In this document: positions 32,932 to 41,905 of the stretch, one piece after another | Layout: each line of letters begins with the position of its first letter | Position numbering within the stretch: the stretch's first letter is position 1 | Origin: Amycolatopsis jejuensis | GTDB taxonomy: Bacteria > Actinomycetota > Actinomycetes > Mycobacteriales > Pseudonocardiaceae | Assembly: GCF_000717335.1 (NCBI RefSeq) | Contig: NZ_JNYZ01000050.1 | Location: 6,835-70,834, forward strand | Direction of reading: 5' to 3' | DNA length: 64,000 nucleotides | Translations under genes and position numbers: made by a program | Notes under the pieces: model-generated | Seen by the model: only the letters and a program-made list of their open reading frames with translations | What the model was told of the DNA's origin: nothing | Databases searched by the model: none

Positions 32932-33864
32932 CTACCAGCCCGCGCGCTTCACGGCCGCAGGGAACAGCTCCCACGCCCGCCGGCCCACGTCAGCCGCCTG
33001 CGCCGAGGACAACACGCCGCAAGTCTCGAGGCTTTTCCGGTTCTCCTCGGCAGTTTCCTCTGTCGTGCAAGGAGCTCCCCAGTCACTGCCGTAGACCAAG
33101 CGGTCTGCACCTACCGTTTCCAGTGCCGGTGCCAGCGCATGCACCGTCGCCGTCGCAGCCGTGTCCAGGTAGAGCCCCGAGACCTGCTCATCCACCTCCT
33201 TGGCGGTAATTCCCTGCGGTACCCACGACTCATCACCCAGCATCCGAAGCCGACCGGTCAACGCGGGGAAAGCGCCGCCGCAATGAGCAATCACGAAAGT
33301 GATATCCGGATAGCGCGTGAACAGTTTCCGGAAGATCATGTCGAATACCGTCCGCGCAGTATCGAACGCCACCTCATACAGCGGCACCGGATGATCGAGG
33401 ACCGCCGGACGCCGGGGGTCGGGATGGACGAAAACGACAGCACCTTCCCGGTCCAAATGTGCCCACAACGGCGCCAGCGCCTCATGTCCCAAGTGGACCC
33501 CGCGATAGTTCGTGACAACAGCAAACCCATCCGCATGCAATTCCTTCCGGGCGCGGATGGCCTCGGCGATGGCGGCGGACGCGTCATCCGTGGGCAATGC
33601 GGCCAGCAGGCCGAACCGGGACGGATGGTCGGACACCAGCGTTGCGCCGTAATCGTTCGAGACACGGATGTCGTCGGCGCCGCCTGGGATGTTGCTCAGC
33701 ATTTGCATTGCCGTACCCGACTGGTCCAGATAGGCCAGCGTCCGGTCGAGCGACCATTCGAAAGGTTCCCGGAAATAGATTCCTTTACCCAGGGCAGCCT
33801 GCCAGTCCCGGGCTCGCCGTTCCTCGCTGACCGGTAGTGTGAAATGCGCATGGATGTCGAGCAC
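32932..33864 (-). CDS. amidohydrolase (ACMSD-type metal-dependent hydrolase/decarboxylase)
   Basis: A 310-aa TIM-barrel protein. DIHAHF at residues 3-8 is the metal HxH motif. VVFVHPDPRRPAV and ITFVIAHCGGAFPALTGRL provide further metal His residues, and RLVYGSDWGAPC the catalytic Asp. This is the aminocarboxymuconate-semialdehyde decarboxylase branch, which includes resorcylate decarboxylases. GTG at 33864 sits well behind GGAGG; TTG at 33870 is too close to it. In this island it may remove a ring carboxylate or cleave a side chain (inference). Confidence 0.88.
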   Translation of the reverse strand: MLDIHAHFTLPVSEERRARDWQAALGKGIYFREPFEWSLDRTLAYLDQSGTAMQMLSNIPGGADDIRVSNDYGATLVSDHPSRFGLLAALPTDDASAAIAEAIRARKELHADGFAVVTNYRGVHLGHEALAPLWAHLDREGAVVFVHPDPRRPAVLDHPVPLYEVAFDTARTVFDMIFRKLFTRYPDITFVIAHCGGAFPALTGRLRMLGDESWVPQGITAKEVDEQVSGLYLDTAATATVHALAPALETVGADRLVYGSDWGAPCTTEETAEENRKSLETCGVLSSAQAADVGRRAWELFPAAVKRAGW

Positions 33865-33877
33865 CGTCAACCCTCCC

Positions 33878-34483
33878 TCAGAACAGCCGCAAGCCTTCTT
33901 CGATTTCCGAAAGCGGGCTCTGCGCCAGGAACGGAGCCAGGGCGTCCCGAGCCTGCGCCGGCGTCAGCAGAGCCGACGCGTCCACCTCGTCCACCTGCCA
34001 GCTTCCCGTGTCGTCGTAGACGAACTCCCCCACCAGCCGTCCGTCGCGGTACGGCCATGCGGCCGCGAAACGGTGCGAGACCTGGTAAATACCTTCGGGG
34101 TCGACGCCCTCGTCCGCGAGCATCGGATCAGCTCCCCGGACGACCTGGGCAAAAACGGACTCGATGAAAATGCCGTAGTCCGAAACGGCGACTTCCTCCT
34201 CCAGCGCACCGAATACGTTCGCCCCGCGCGACGTCAGGTCGTCGTACAGCGCCCGCACCTCGGCCATTCCGTCGCACACCTGGGTCCGGCCGCGTTCAGT
34301 GAGCCGGTACAGCGGGTTTTCGACCGTCATCGAAGGAACGAGAATATCCTCCCACAAACCGGAAACCTCGAGCAATGCATGCCGCCGGTAGTTCTTCAGC
34401 ACGTGCCGGTGTTTCGGATTCTCCACCACCGCCAGTGCCGCATCGACCCCGGCCGGGACATCCCGCACCTCGAAAACCTTCAC
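33878..34483 (-). CDS. conserved protein of unknown function
   Basis: A 201-aa protein, not firmly recognised. NPKHRHVLKNYRRHALLEVSG, PSMTVENPLYRL, GMAEVRALYDDLTSRG and GRLVGEFVYDDTGSW suggest an NTF2/SnoaL-like fold. The GTG start with AAGGAGAG makes a GTGA overlap with the ThDP enzyme stop. The gene lies between the ThDP enzyme and the amidohydrolase, so it probably handles the same substrate. Confidence 0.7.
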   Translation of the reverse strand: MKVFEVRDVPAGVDAALAVVENPKHRHVLKNYRRHALLEVSGLWEDILVPSMTVENPLYRLTERGRTQVCDGMAEVRALYDDLTSRGANVFGALEEEVAVSDYGIFIESVFAQVVRGADPMLADEGVDPEGIYQVSHRFAAAWPYRDGRLVGEFVYDDTGSWQVDEVDASALLTPAQARDALAPFLAQSPLSEIEEGLRLF

Positions 34484-36093
34484 CTTGTCTCTCCTTCCGA
34501 AAAACCGTAATGCGGATCAGCCGCAACATCGATGTCCAGCAGCAGCGGGCTTTCCCGCGCAGCCAGCTCCGGGAGAACCTCTTCACACACCCGCACCAAT
34601 TCGCCGTACGAGGTGATCCGCCGGGAAGGGCAACCGAATCCGGCGGCAATGGTGGACAGCCGCAGCTCACCGAATCCCGGCCACGGCGCCTTCCCTCGGC
34701 CCGAGCTTTCCACCAGACGGTCCATGATTGCGTACCCGCCATTGGAAAGCACCACGAACAACACGCCTGCCTGATAATGTGCCGCGCTCCACAATCCCTG
34801 AATGCCATACACCGACGAACCGTCGCCGAGGACCGCAATCACCGGCCGCTGCGGAGCGCCCAGCTTCACCCCGACCGCGGCGGGGAGCCCGAAGCCCAAC
34901 CCACCCGCGGCCGCACTCAAGAACCCCAGCGGCGCTTTCGCCGGTATCCGGCAATGCAGCTCCGGACGGCTCGACGGCGTCTCTTCCACCAGCACCGCGT
35001 CGGACGGCAGCAGCCGGGCCAGCAGGTCGAAGACGTGCGCAGGCCGCATCGGCTCGTCAGCACTCGGCAACTCCGCCGGGGCAACCCTGGCCGGAGCCGC
35101 CCACTGAGCCGAGGGCGAGGGCAGCCGCGCAGCTACCCCCGAGCACACCGCCCCGGGGTCGGCAATCACCGACAGGTCCGCCACACTCCGGTGCGCCTCG
35201 TCCGGATACTGCGTCACCTGCACCACGAACGCGCCGTCCGGCACCAGATCCCCGGCCTCCCGCGGGTACTGGCGAAACACCGGGGCGCCGACGGCCAGCA
35301 CCAAATCGTGCCCAGCCAGCACGGCCCGCAACGCCACCCGCCCGGGTGGCAGATGCCCGGCGAACGCCGGATGGTCCTGCGGGAACCCGGCCCGCGCGCC
35401 GAACGGCTCCTGCCACACCGGCCCGCCCAGCTTCTCGGCGAGTTCGGTCACCGCTTCCCAGGCATCGTCCGCACCGGCGCCCGTGACGAGCACCGGATGC
35501 TGCGCCGACCCGGCCAGCGACGCCAGCCGGTCGAGCACGGCCGGGTCGACCGCCGCCGGGCGCACGACGGAAAGGGGCGCAGCATGACGCGTCACCTCGG
35601 CCGGGGCATCCCAGTCGTCCATCGGTACGACCACCAGTGCCGGGCCGCCCGCCGTCACCGCCTCGTGGTGTGCCCGGGCCACCGCGCCGGGGACCTCCTG
35701 CGGTCGCGCGGGCTGGTGCGTCCACACGGGATAGTCGCCGGCCAGACCTTCCAGCGACCCCGCGAGAAACGGGTCGTGCGCCAAGTGCCGCCGATCCTGC
35801 TGCCCGACGACAACCACGAGCGGCACCCGGTTCGCCCGCGCGGTCGCCAGCGCGCCGACGGCATTGCCGAGCCCGGCGGTCGTGTGCAGGCTCACCAATG
35901 CGGGCCGCCGCTGCGCAATCGCCCAGCCCGTGGCCATGCCGACCACCGCGCCCTCGTGCAAAGCCAGCCGGAAGGTGAGATCGTCGGGCAGCCCGGCCAG
36001 GAAAGAAATCTCCGTCGACCCGGGATTGCCGAAGAAATGAGTCATCCCTAGGCGGCGCACCACGTCGAAAACAGCGTCGCGAACAGTGGCCAC
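34480..36093 (-). CDS. ThDP enzyme, benzoylformate decarboxylase-like
   Basis: A 537-aa ThDP-dependent decarboxylase. MTHFFGNPGSTEISFL has the active-site Ser near residue 26, RLALHEGAVVGMATG the catalytic Glu, and SLHTTAGLGNA the active-site His. The GDGSSVYGIQGL cofactor motif and LSNGGYAIM follow in the C-terminal third. This pattern is closest to benzoylformate decarboxylase, giving an aromatic aldehyde from a 2-oxo acid. The aldehyde dehydrogenase two genes upstream fits that product. GTG with AAAGGA is chosen; a much longer open frame upstream is antisense-like read-through. Confidence 0.9.
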   Translation of the reverse strand: MATVRDAVFDVVRRLGMTHFFGNPGSTEISFLAGLPDDLTFRLALHEGAVVGMATGWAIAQRRPALVSLHTTAGLGNAVGALATARANRVPLVVVVGQQDRRHLAHDPFLAGSLEGLAGDYPVWTHQPARPQEVPGAVARAHHEAVTAGGPALVVVPMDDWDAPAEVTRHAAPLSVVRPAAVDPAVLDRLASLAGSAQHPVLVTGAGADDAWEAVTELAEKLGGPVWQEPFGARAGFPQDHPAFAGHLPPGRVALRAVLAGHDLVLAVGAPVFRQYPREAGDLVPDGAFVVQVTQYPDEAHRSVADLSVIADPGAVCSGVAARLPSPSAQWAAPARVAPAELPSADEPMRPAHVFDLLARLLPSDAVLVEETPSSRPELHCRIPAKAPLGFLSAAAGGLGFGLPAAVGVKLGAPQRPVIAVLGDGSSVYGIQGLWSAAHYQAGVLFVVLSNGGYAIMDRLVESSGRGKAPWPGFGELRLSTIAAGFGCPSRRITSYGELVRVCEEVLPELAARESPLLLDIDVAADPHYGFSEGETR

Positions 36094-36095
36094 GG

Positions 36096-37313
36096 TCAGT
36101 CCTTTACGGTCGCAGAAACGGAAGGCACGGCAATCACCAAAGCCGCGGCGAGAATTGCCGGGAAGGCGAAGGCGTAGAAGTTCCACTGTGGACTCAGCAA
36201 TCCGGTCTGCACCGCGGTCACGATCAAGCCGCCCAGTGCCGGGCCGAGGATCGCGCCCACCCGCCCGACCGCCAGCGCCCAGCCGAGCGCCGTCGCCCGC
36301 GCCGCCGGTGGGTAGTACCCGCCGACGAACGCGTTGACCAGGGTTTGACTGTTCGCCCCGAACCCCGCCACCGCGGCCAGGATCAGCAACAACACCGGCG
36401 ACGGATGCGCGGCGAAAAGCACCACCGAACCTGCCGCGACCACGAACGCGCCGACCAGCACGGTACGCTCGCCGACCCGGTCGGCCAGCGCGGCCGCACC
36501 GATCACACCGATTACCGCGCCGACGTTGAAGACGAGCAGGAAGGTCAGCGACGAAGCCATCGAATAGCCCGAACGCCGCATCAGTTCGGGCAGCCAGGTA
36601 TTGAGGCCGTATACGAGCAGCAATCCGAGCAAGGACATGAGCCAGAACAACAGCGTCGCGACCAGATACCGGCGGGTGAACAACAGCCGGATCGACTCGA
36701 ACCGCTTGGTTCGGACCTCTCGGGCGGACAGGAATGCTTTCGATTCCGGCAACAGCCAATAAGCCAGCGGCAGAATCAGCACGAGCGGTGCGGCACCGAA
36801 GAAGAACATGATCCGGAATCCGCCCACCGGCAATGCGACGAGCGCGAGCAACGCCGCCAGCACACCCCCGGCGGAATAGCCGGAAAACATGATCGCGTTG
36901 TACAGCTGACGCCGTCCGGGCGGCGCGTGCTCGATCGTCAGCGCAATGGCCGTCGGCACCACCCCGCCGAGCCCGAGACCGGTGACGAAGCGCAGGATGC
37001 CGAAGGTCAGCGGGTCCGGCGCGAGCCCGGTGAGCGGCATCGCCACGGAGAACCAGACGAGGCACAGCAGCATGATCCGGCGGCGGCCGGCGAGGTCGGT
37101 GAGCGTGCCCACGACGAGTGCGCCGATCAGCATGCCGACCAGCGCGAGGCTGCCGATCCGGCCGATTTCCGCGGCATTCAGGTGCCACGGTTCGTAATGC
37201 AGCAGACTCGGCACGACGGCGCCGAAGGTGATCAGATCATAGCCGTCGAAAATCACGGTCGCGCAGCAGATCGCAAGGACCCATCGCGCGGATCGGGCTT
37301 CCGGGAACGCCAT
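36096..37313 (-). CDS. MFS transporter, aromatic acid:H+ symporter type
   Basis: A 405-aa permease. VIFDGYDLITFGAVVPSL in helix 1 is the AAHS signature (DGxD motif of PcaK/BenK), followed by GTLTDLAGRRRIM and GLGLGGVVPTAIALTIEHAPPGRR. Twelve membrane segments. It likely imports the aromatic acid (for example a mandelate or hydroxybenzoate) consumed by the linked enzymes. AGGAG precedes the ATG. Two bases separate its stop from the ThDP enzyme start. Confidence 0.93.
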   Translation of the reverse strand: MAFPEARSARWVLAICCATVIFDGYDLITFGAVVPSLLHYEPWHLNAAEIGRIGSLALVGMLIGALVVGTLTDLAGRRRIMLLCLVWFSVAMPLTGLAPDPLTFGILRFVTGLGLGGVVPTAIALTIEHAPPGRRQLYNAIMFSGYSAGGVLAALLALVALPVGGFRIMFFFGAAPLVLILPLAYWLLPESKAFLSAREVRTKRFESIRLLFTRRYLVATLLFWLMSLLGLLLVYGLNTWLPELMRRSGYSMASSLTFLLVFNVGAVIGVIGAAALADRVGERTVLVGAFVVAAGSVVLFAAHPSPVLLLILAAVAGFGANSQTLVNAFVGGYYPPAARATALGWALAVGRVGAILGPALGGLIVTAVQTGLLSPQWNFYAFAFPAILAAALVIAVPSVSATVKD

Positions 37314-37335
37314 TGTTCACTCCTGGGACGAAAGG

Positions 37336-38811
37336 TCAGAACGGATAGGCACGCGGCCCGGTCTGCACGGTGATCCACCGCAGTTCGGTGAATTCCTCCA
37401 GTGCCGCCCGGGATCCGAACCGGCCCCAGCCGCTCGCGCCGACACCGCCGAAGGGCATCTGCGGTTCATCGTGGACAGTCGCGCCGTTCAGATGGCAGAT
37501 CCCCGACCGGATCCGCCGGGCGAGCGCCAGCGCCGCCGCGGTGTCCCGGCTGAAAATCGCCGCCGACAACCCGTATTCGGTGTCATTGGCAATTTCCACC
37601 GCGTCGTCGGCACCGTCCGCGGAAATGATCGACACCACCGGACCGAACGATTCCTCGCGATAGATCCGCATGTCCGGCGTCACTCCCTTGAGGACGGTCG
37701 GCCGGACGTAAAGCCCTTCTGCAGTACCGCCCGTGAGGACCTCCGCACCACGCGCCCGGGCGTCGTCGATCAACGCGAGCACGGTGTCGCGCGCGGCAGC
37801 GTGCACCATTGGCCCGATCTGCGTGGCCGGATCGTCCGGCGAACCCACGACCAGCGCCGCGACCCGGGAACTCACCCGCGCCGCCAGGTCGTCCACAATG
37901 GAGCGATCGGCGACGATTCGTTCCGTGGACATGCAGACCTGGCCCTGGTTGAGGAACCCGCCGAACACCGCCGCCTCCGCAGCCGCATCCAGGTCCGCGT
38001 CGGCAAGGACCAGCAACGGTGCCTTCCCGCCCAGTTCGAGCACTGGCCGCGTGAGATGCCGCCCGGCCAGCTCGGCGATGACGCGCCCGACCCGGGTCGA
38101 CCCGGTGAAGTTCACCCGGGTCACCGCCGGATGCGCGATCAGCGCCTCGACCACCGCGGGCGCGTCTTCCGGAGCGTTGCTGATCAGGTTCACCGCGCCG
38201 TCCGGAGCACCGGCGAGATGCAGGATCTCGATGATCGCGGCCTGAGTGCACGGCACCTGTTCGGACGCCTTCAGCACCACGGTGTTCCCGTACGCCAGCG
38301 GCATCGCGATGGCCCGCACGCCGAGGATCAGCGGCGCATTCCACGGCGCGATCCCGGCGACCACCCCGGCCGGTTCACGCACAGCCAGCGCGGTGAGCCC
38401 GGGCACGTCCGACGGGATCACCTCACCCACCGCGGAGTACGCCTGCGCGGCCGCCTCCGCCAGCATGCCCTGCGCCACGGACACGTTGAACTCGCACCAC
38501 GGCCGCGCCGCGCCCATTTCCAGCCGCATCAAAGCCGCGAGTTCCCCGGCCCGTTCGGCGAAAAGCGACGAAGCCCGCTGCAGCACTCCCCGCCGCCGCG
38601 CCGGTGGCCACCCGGCCCACGTCTCCAGCGCGCGTCCGGCCGCTTCGGCCGCCAGCCGCACGTCACCGGGCGACGCTGCCGCGACCTCGGCGATCGGCTC
38701 GCCGGTCAGGGCGGACCTGGTGACGATCGTGCGACCGGGCGAGGCCGCGGTCCACCGGCCGCCGATGAACAGCTCGCTCCGGCGAGCGGGCTTCTCGTCG
38801 AGGTTGGTCAC
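37336..38811 (-). CDS. aldehyde dehydrogenase (benzaldehyde/vanillin type)
   Basis: A 491-aa NAD(P)-dependent aldehyde dehydrogenase. LFIGGRW at the N-terminus, GIAPWNAPLILG, the VLELGGKAPLLVLADADLD segment with the catalytic Glu, NQGQVCMSTERI with the catalytic Cys, and EESFGPVVSI. The GICHLNGATVHDEPQMPFGG segment is typical of vanillin/salicylaldehyde/benzaldehyde dehydrogenases. GTG with AAGGAG is chosen; an ATG at 38880 overlapping the previous stop would add 23 residues but lacks a ribosome site. It should oxidise the aldehyde made by the ThDP enzyme. Confidence 0.92.
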   Translation of the reverse strand: MTNLDEKPARRSELFIGGRWTAASPGRTIVTRSALTGEPIAEVAAASPGDVRLAAEAAGRALETWAGWPPARRRGVLQRASSLFAERAGELAALMRLEMGAARPWCEFNVSVAQGMLAEAAAQAYSAVGEVIPSDVPGLTALAVREPAGVVAGIAPWNAPLILGVRAIAMPLAYGNTVVLKASEQVPCTQAAIIEILHLAGAPDGAVNLISNAPEDAPAVVEALIAHPAVTRVNFTGSTRVGRVIAELAGRHLTRPVLELGGKAPLLVLADADLDAAAEAAVFGGFLNQGQVCMSTERIVADRSIVDDLAARVSSRVAALVVGSPDDPATQIGPMVHAAARDTVLALIDDARARGAEVLTGGTAEGLYVRPTVLKGVTPDMRIYREESFGPVVSIISADGADDAVEIANDTEYGLSAAIFSRDTAAALALARRIRSGICHLNGATVHDEPQMPFGGVGASGWGRFGSRAALEEFTELRWITVQTGPRAYPF

Positions 38812-38876
38812 CGATTCTCCTTCTGGGACAGGACTTCGAGTCTGTGCCGCGACGCGGGTGCCCACAACGGCATCGT

Positions 38877-40076
38877 TCATTGAGCGGACAGAAACCGGCT
38901 CTCGTCCGGGTCGTAGTCGTAGATCCAGCCGTTCGCGACCAGCGGGTCGTGCTCGGCGAACTCCCGGTCGCGCGCCTGCTGGCCGGGACCGTCGGGCAGG
39001 TGGTTCAGGTGCGCCCGCCCGTGGCTCACCTCCTGCAGCCGCGTTGTCCGCGGTACCCGCAGTTCCTCGTACCTCCGCAGCGCCCGCACCGGATCGCCGG
39101 GATCGTCTGCCAGGCACCGGGCGACCACGGCCGCGTCCTCGATCGCCTGCGCGGCGCCTTGCGCGAAGAACGGGAACATCGGATGGGCAGCGTCGCCCAG
39201 CAACGTCACCGGCCCGCGCGACCAGTTCGGAAGGGGGGCCCGGTCGAGAAGCGCCCACCGGCCGGGCGTTTCCGCTGCCCGGATCAGGTCGACCAGCCGG
39301 GGGTCCCAGCCGTCGAACTCCCGCAGGAATTCCTCGACACTCGCCCGCGCCGTCCACGACTCCACCGATTCGTCCCCCGCGGGTGCGAAGGCGACCAGAT
39401 TCACGTACCGACCGGCGGAAATGGGATAGTGCACGAGGTGATGCCCGGGGCCGAGCCACAGCGTCTGCGCCCGGCGCCGCGCGAACGCGGGCGCGTCCCC
39501 GGCCGGTACCAATGCCCGGAACGCGCACAGTCCAGAGTAGACAGCCGCCTGTGGTTCGGTGATCGTCCCGCGGACCACCGAATGGACGCCGTCCGCGCCG
39601 ATGACGACGTCCGCCTCCACCACGTCGCCGTCCGCGAATCGCAGCAACGGCCGTCCTTTTCGTTCCTCGAGGGCGATACACCGCTTGCCCAGCCGGATCG
39701 TCGGGACCGCATTTTCCAGCGCAGCAAGGAGATCAGCGCGATGGACGGTGTACGTGTGCTCGCCGTAGAGCCGCTCGCACGACGATTCCAGGTCCTCCGC
39801 CGACAGGATCGAGCCGTCCCGCCAGCGGCGGAACTCCCACCCGACCTCCAGCCGGACTGCCTGGCGCAGCAAGGGTTCCAGCACTCCGAGACGGCGGAGG
39901 AGACGCGCGGCGTTGGGGGCCACCACCAGTCCAGCGCCGACCTCGGTCAGCTGCCCGGCCTGCTCGTAGACGGTGGCCGCCAGCCCCGCGCGGTGCAGCG
40001 CGGCCGCGGTGGCGAGGCCGCCGATCCCGGCGCCGAGGATCGCGATCTCCGGGGTACTGCGCTTCGGTGCCAGCAT
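38877..40076 (-). CDS. FAD-dependent aromatic monooxygenase (salicylate hydroxylase-like)
   Basis: A 399-aa flavoprotein hydroxylase. ILGAGIGGLATAAALHRAG is the FAD dinucleotide motif, VVIGADGVHSVVRG the DG motif, and TLLGDAAHPMFPFFAQGAAQAIEDA the GD motif. This arrangement, with the Met-Phe-Pro sequence, is that of salicylate 1-hydroxylase and 3-hydroxybenzoate 6-hydroxylase. It would hydroxylate the aromatic ring using NADH and oxygen. It heads the leftward unit, divergent from the IclR gene. Confidence 0.92.
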   Translation of the reverse strand: MLAPKRSTPEIAILGAGIGGLATAAALHRAGLAATVYEQAGQLTEVGAGLVVAPNAARLLRRLGVLEPLLRQAVRLEVGWEFRRWRDGSILSAEDLESSCERLYGEHTYTVHRADLLAALENAVPTIRLGKRCIALEERKGRPLLRFADGDVVEADVVIGADGVHSVVRGTITEPQAAVYSGLCAFRALVPAGDAPAFARRRAQTLWLGPGHHLVHYPISAGRYVNLVAFAPAGDESVESWTARASVEEFLREFDGWDPRLVDLIRAAETPGRWALLDRAPLPNWSRGPVTLLGDAAHPMFPFFAQGAAQAIEDAAVVARCLADDPGDPVRALRRYEELRVPRTTRLQEVSHGRAHLNHLPDGPGQQARDREFAEHDPLVANGWIYDYDPDESRFLSAQ

Positions 40077-40159
40077 GTCCTCTCGACTCCCGCCGTCGTT
40101 CGTTCCGTGTGCTGCGTCATGCTGCCCCGGCGCGACCCGCGGAAGGTCCGCACTGGCCG

Positions 40160-40169
40160 TCCAATGAAC
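40160..40169 (+). promoter_or_regulatory. TCCAATGAAC motif, site 1
   Basis: TCCAATGAAC lies in the 133-bp divergent region between the monooxygenase (start 40076) and the IclR gene (start 40210). Related 10-mers recur at 40979 and 43033, each before another gene of the same aromatic island. Confidence 0.45.
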
Positions 40170-40209
40170 ATCGGAGCTACCCTCGGCAGCGACGAAAAGG
40201 GAGTCGACG

Positions 40210-40986
40210 ATGCCCCGCACGAGCGAACCCGGCCGGAGCGTGAGCTCCCGGCTGCTGGAAGTCCTGTTCGCCTTCCAGCCCGAGCAGAACGCGTTGAGCC
40301 TGGCCGATCTGGTACGCCGCACCGGGCTTCCGCACGCGACGGTGCGCCGGCTGGCCATCGAGCTCACCGAGGCGGGTGCGCTGGCCCGGCAGCACGACGG
40401 CCGGTTCACCATCGGGCTGCGGCTGTGGCAGCTCGGCACCCTCGCGCCGCTCACCGAGGAGCTGCGGAGCAAGGCGCAGCCGTTCATGGAGGACCTCTAC
40501 ACCGCACTGCGCCAGCACGTTCAGCTCGCCGTTCTCGAAGGCACCGACGCCGTGGTCATCGAGCGGCTTTCCGGCCCCACCGCGCCGGAACTCGTCTCCC
40601 AGGTCGGCGGACGCCTGCCCCTGCACTGCTCCGGTGTCGGCAAGGTACTGCTCGCGCACGGCGGCAGCGAGCTGATCGACCAGGTGCTGTCCGGACGCCT
40701 GGTCCGGCACACCGCGCGCACCGTCGTCGACCCGAAAACCCTGCGCGATCAGCTCGCCGAATGCCGCCGCACCGGCACCGCGGACGTCCGGGGCGAGCTC
40801 ACCGAGACCGCCGACTCGATCGCGACCCGGATCGTCGACGGTTCCGGCACCGTGGTGGCCGCGCTGTCGGTCGTCGTGCGCACCGGTTCGGTGAAACGCC
40901 AGGCCGCGCTGCCGTCGCTCATCGCGAGCGGTCTCGGCATTTCCCGGCTGCTCGGCTGGCGGCCGGGGACCAAGGTGGTCCATTGA
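40210..40986 (+). CDS. IclR family regulator of the aromatic island
   Basis: A 258-aa IclR protein. The winged HTH covers about residues 11-70 (SRLLEVLFAF, LADLVRRTGLPHATVRRLAIELTEAG). The effector domain includes LPLHCSGVGKVLLAHGG and ELTETADSIATRIVDGSG. AAGGGAG precedes the ATG. It sits between the two arms of the aromatic degradation cluster, resembling the arrangement of IclR activators in resorcinol and hydroxyquinol pathways. Confidence 0.93.
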   Translation: MPRTSEPGRSVSSRLLEVLFAFQPEQNALSLADLVRRTGLPHATVRRLAIELTEAGALARQHDGRFTIGLRLWQLGTLAPLTEELRSKAQPFMEDLYTALRQHVQLAVLEGTDAVVIERLSGPTAPELVSQVGGRLPLHCSGVGKVLLAHGGSELIDQVLSGRLVRHTARTVVDPKTLRDQLAECRRTGTADVRGELTETADSIATRIVDGSGTVVAALSVVVRTGSVKRQAALPSLIASGLGISRLLGWRPGTKVVH

Positions 40987-40988
40987 AC
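40979..40988 (+). promoter_or_regulatory. TCCATTGAAC motif, site 2
   Basis: TCCATTGAAC overlaps the end of the IclR gene, 48 bases before the hydroxyquinol dioxygenase start at 41036. It matches site 3 exactly and site 1 at 9 of 10 positions. Candidate operator. Confidence 0.45.
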
Positions 40989-41035
40989 GAACATCCGGCG
41001 CATCACTTTACCGGGAACGCCGACAATCGGCGACC

Positions 41036-41905
41036 ATGGCCGATCACGAACTGTTCACCGAGAACCGCTCCGCCGAGGTGGTCGCGGCAAGCTTCGCCGA
41101 CACCCCGGACACCCGGCTCCGCGGGATCCTGACGTCACTGGTGCGGCACCTGCACGATTTCGTCAAGGACGTCGAGCTGACCACGGACGAATGGGCGGCA
41201 GCGATCGGCTTCCTCACCGAAACCGGTCAGACCTGCACCGACACCCGCCAGGAGTTCATCCTGCTCTCCGATGTGCTCGGGGTGTCGATGCTTGTCGAAA
41301 CGATCAACAACCGGGCGGGCGGCCAGTTCACCGAATCCACTGTCGAAGGCCCGTTCCACGTCGTCGACTCACCGCCGCGGGAGCTCGGCGCCGACATCGC
41401 CGAGGACGGCAAAGGCACCCCGTGCCTCGTCACCGGCAGCGTGACCGGCCCGGACGGACAGCCGATCCCCGGCGCGTCGGTCGACGTGTGGCAGGCCAAC
41501 GACGAGGGCTTCTACGACGTCCAGCAGCCCGACGTGCAGCCGCTGCGGAACCTGCGCGGCCTCTTCACCACCGACGACACCGGACAGTTCCGGTTCCGCT
41601 CGATCATCCCCCGCTACTACCCGATCCCGGCCGACGGCCCGGTCGGCCGCCTGCTCAAGGCGACCTCCCGGCACCCCAACCGGCCCGCGCACATCCACTT
41701 CGAGGTCTCCGCACCCGGGTATCGCACGGTGACCACGCACCTGTTCGTCGCGGACACTCCGTACCTCGATTCCGACGCGGTGTTCGGCGTGAAGTCCAGC
41801 CTGGTCCGCGAATTCCCGAGGGTGGACGACCCGGCGCGCGCCGCCGAGGCCGGGCTTCCCAATCCATTTCGGACTGTCCACTTCGACGTCGTCCTCGGCA
41901 AATGA
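41036..41905 (+). CDS. hydroxyquinol 1,2-dioxygenase
   Basis: A 289-aa intradiol ring-cleavage dioxygenase with a non-heme Fe(III) site. DVWQANDEGFYDVQ gives the first Tyr ligand, IIPRYYPIP the second, and HPNRPAHIHFEV both His ligands. An N-terminal helical linker region (RLRGILTSLVRHLHDFVKDVEL) and TVEGPFHVVDSP match hydroxyquinol rather than catechol or protocatechuate enzymes. Product is maleylacetate, and maleylacetate reductase follows with an ATGA overlap, supporting the assignment. Confidence 0.94.
   Translation: MADHELFTENRSAEVVAASFADTPDTRLRGILTSLVRHLHDFVKDVELTTDEWAAAIGFLTETGQTCTDTRQEFILLSDVLGVSMLVETINNRAGGQFTESTVEGPFHVVDSPPRELGADIAEDGKGTPCLVTGSVTGPDGQPIPGASVDVWQANDEGFYDVQQPDVQPLRNLRGLFTTDDTGQFRFRSIIPRYYPIPADGPVGRLLKATSRHPNRPAHIHFEVSAPGYRTVTTHLFVADTPYLDSDAVFGVKSSLVREFPRVDDPARAAEAGLPNPFRTVHFDVVLGK

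Noticed and set aside
36094..37188. Upstream extension of the ThDP enzyme to 902 residues
   Set aside because: The added part is the out-of-frame shadow of the AAHS transporter; the GTG at 36093 has a good ribosome site.
38812..38880. ATG at 38880 as aldehyde dehydrogenase start
   Set aside because: It would overlap the upstream stop, but it lacks a ribosome site, while GTG at 38811 follows AAGGAG and fits family length.
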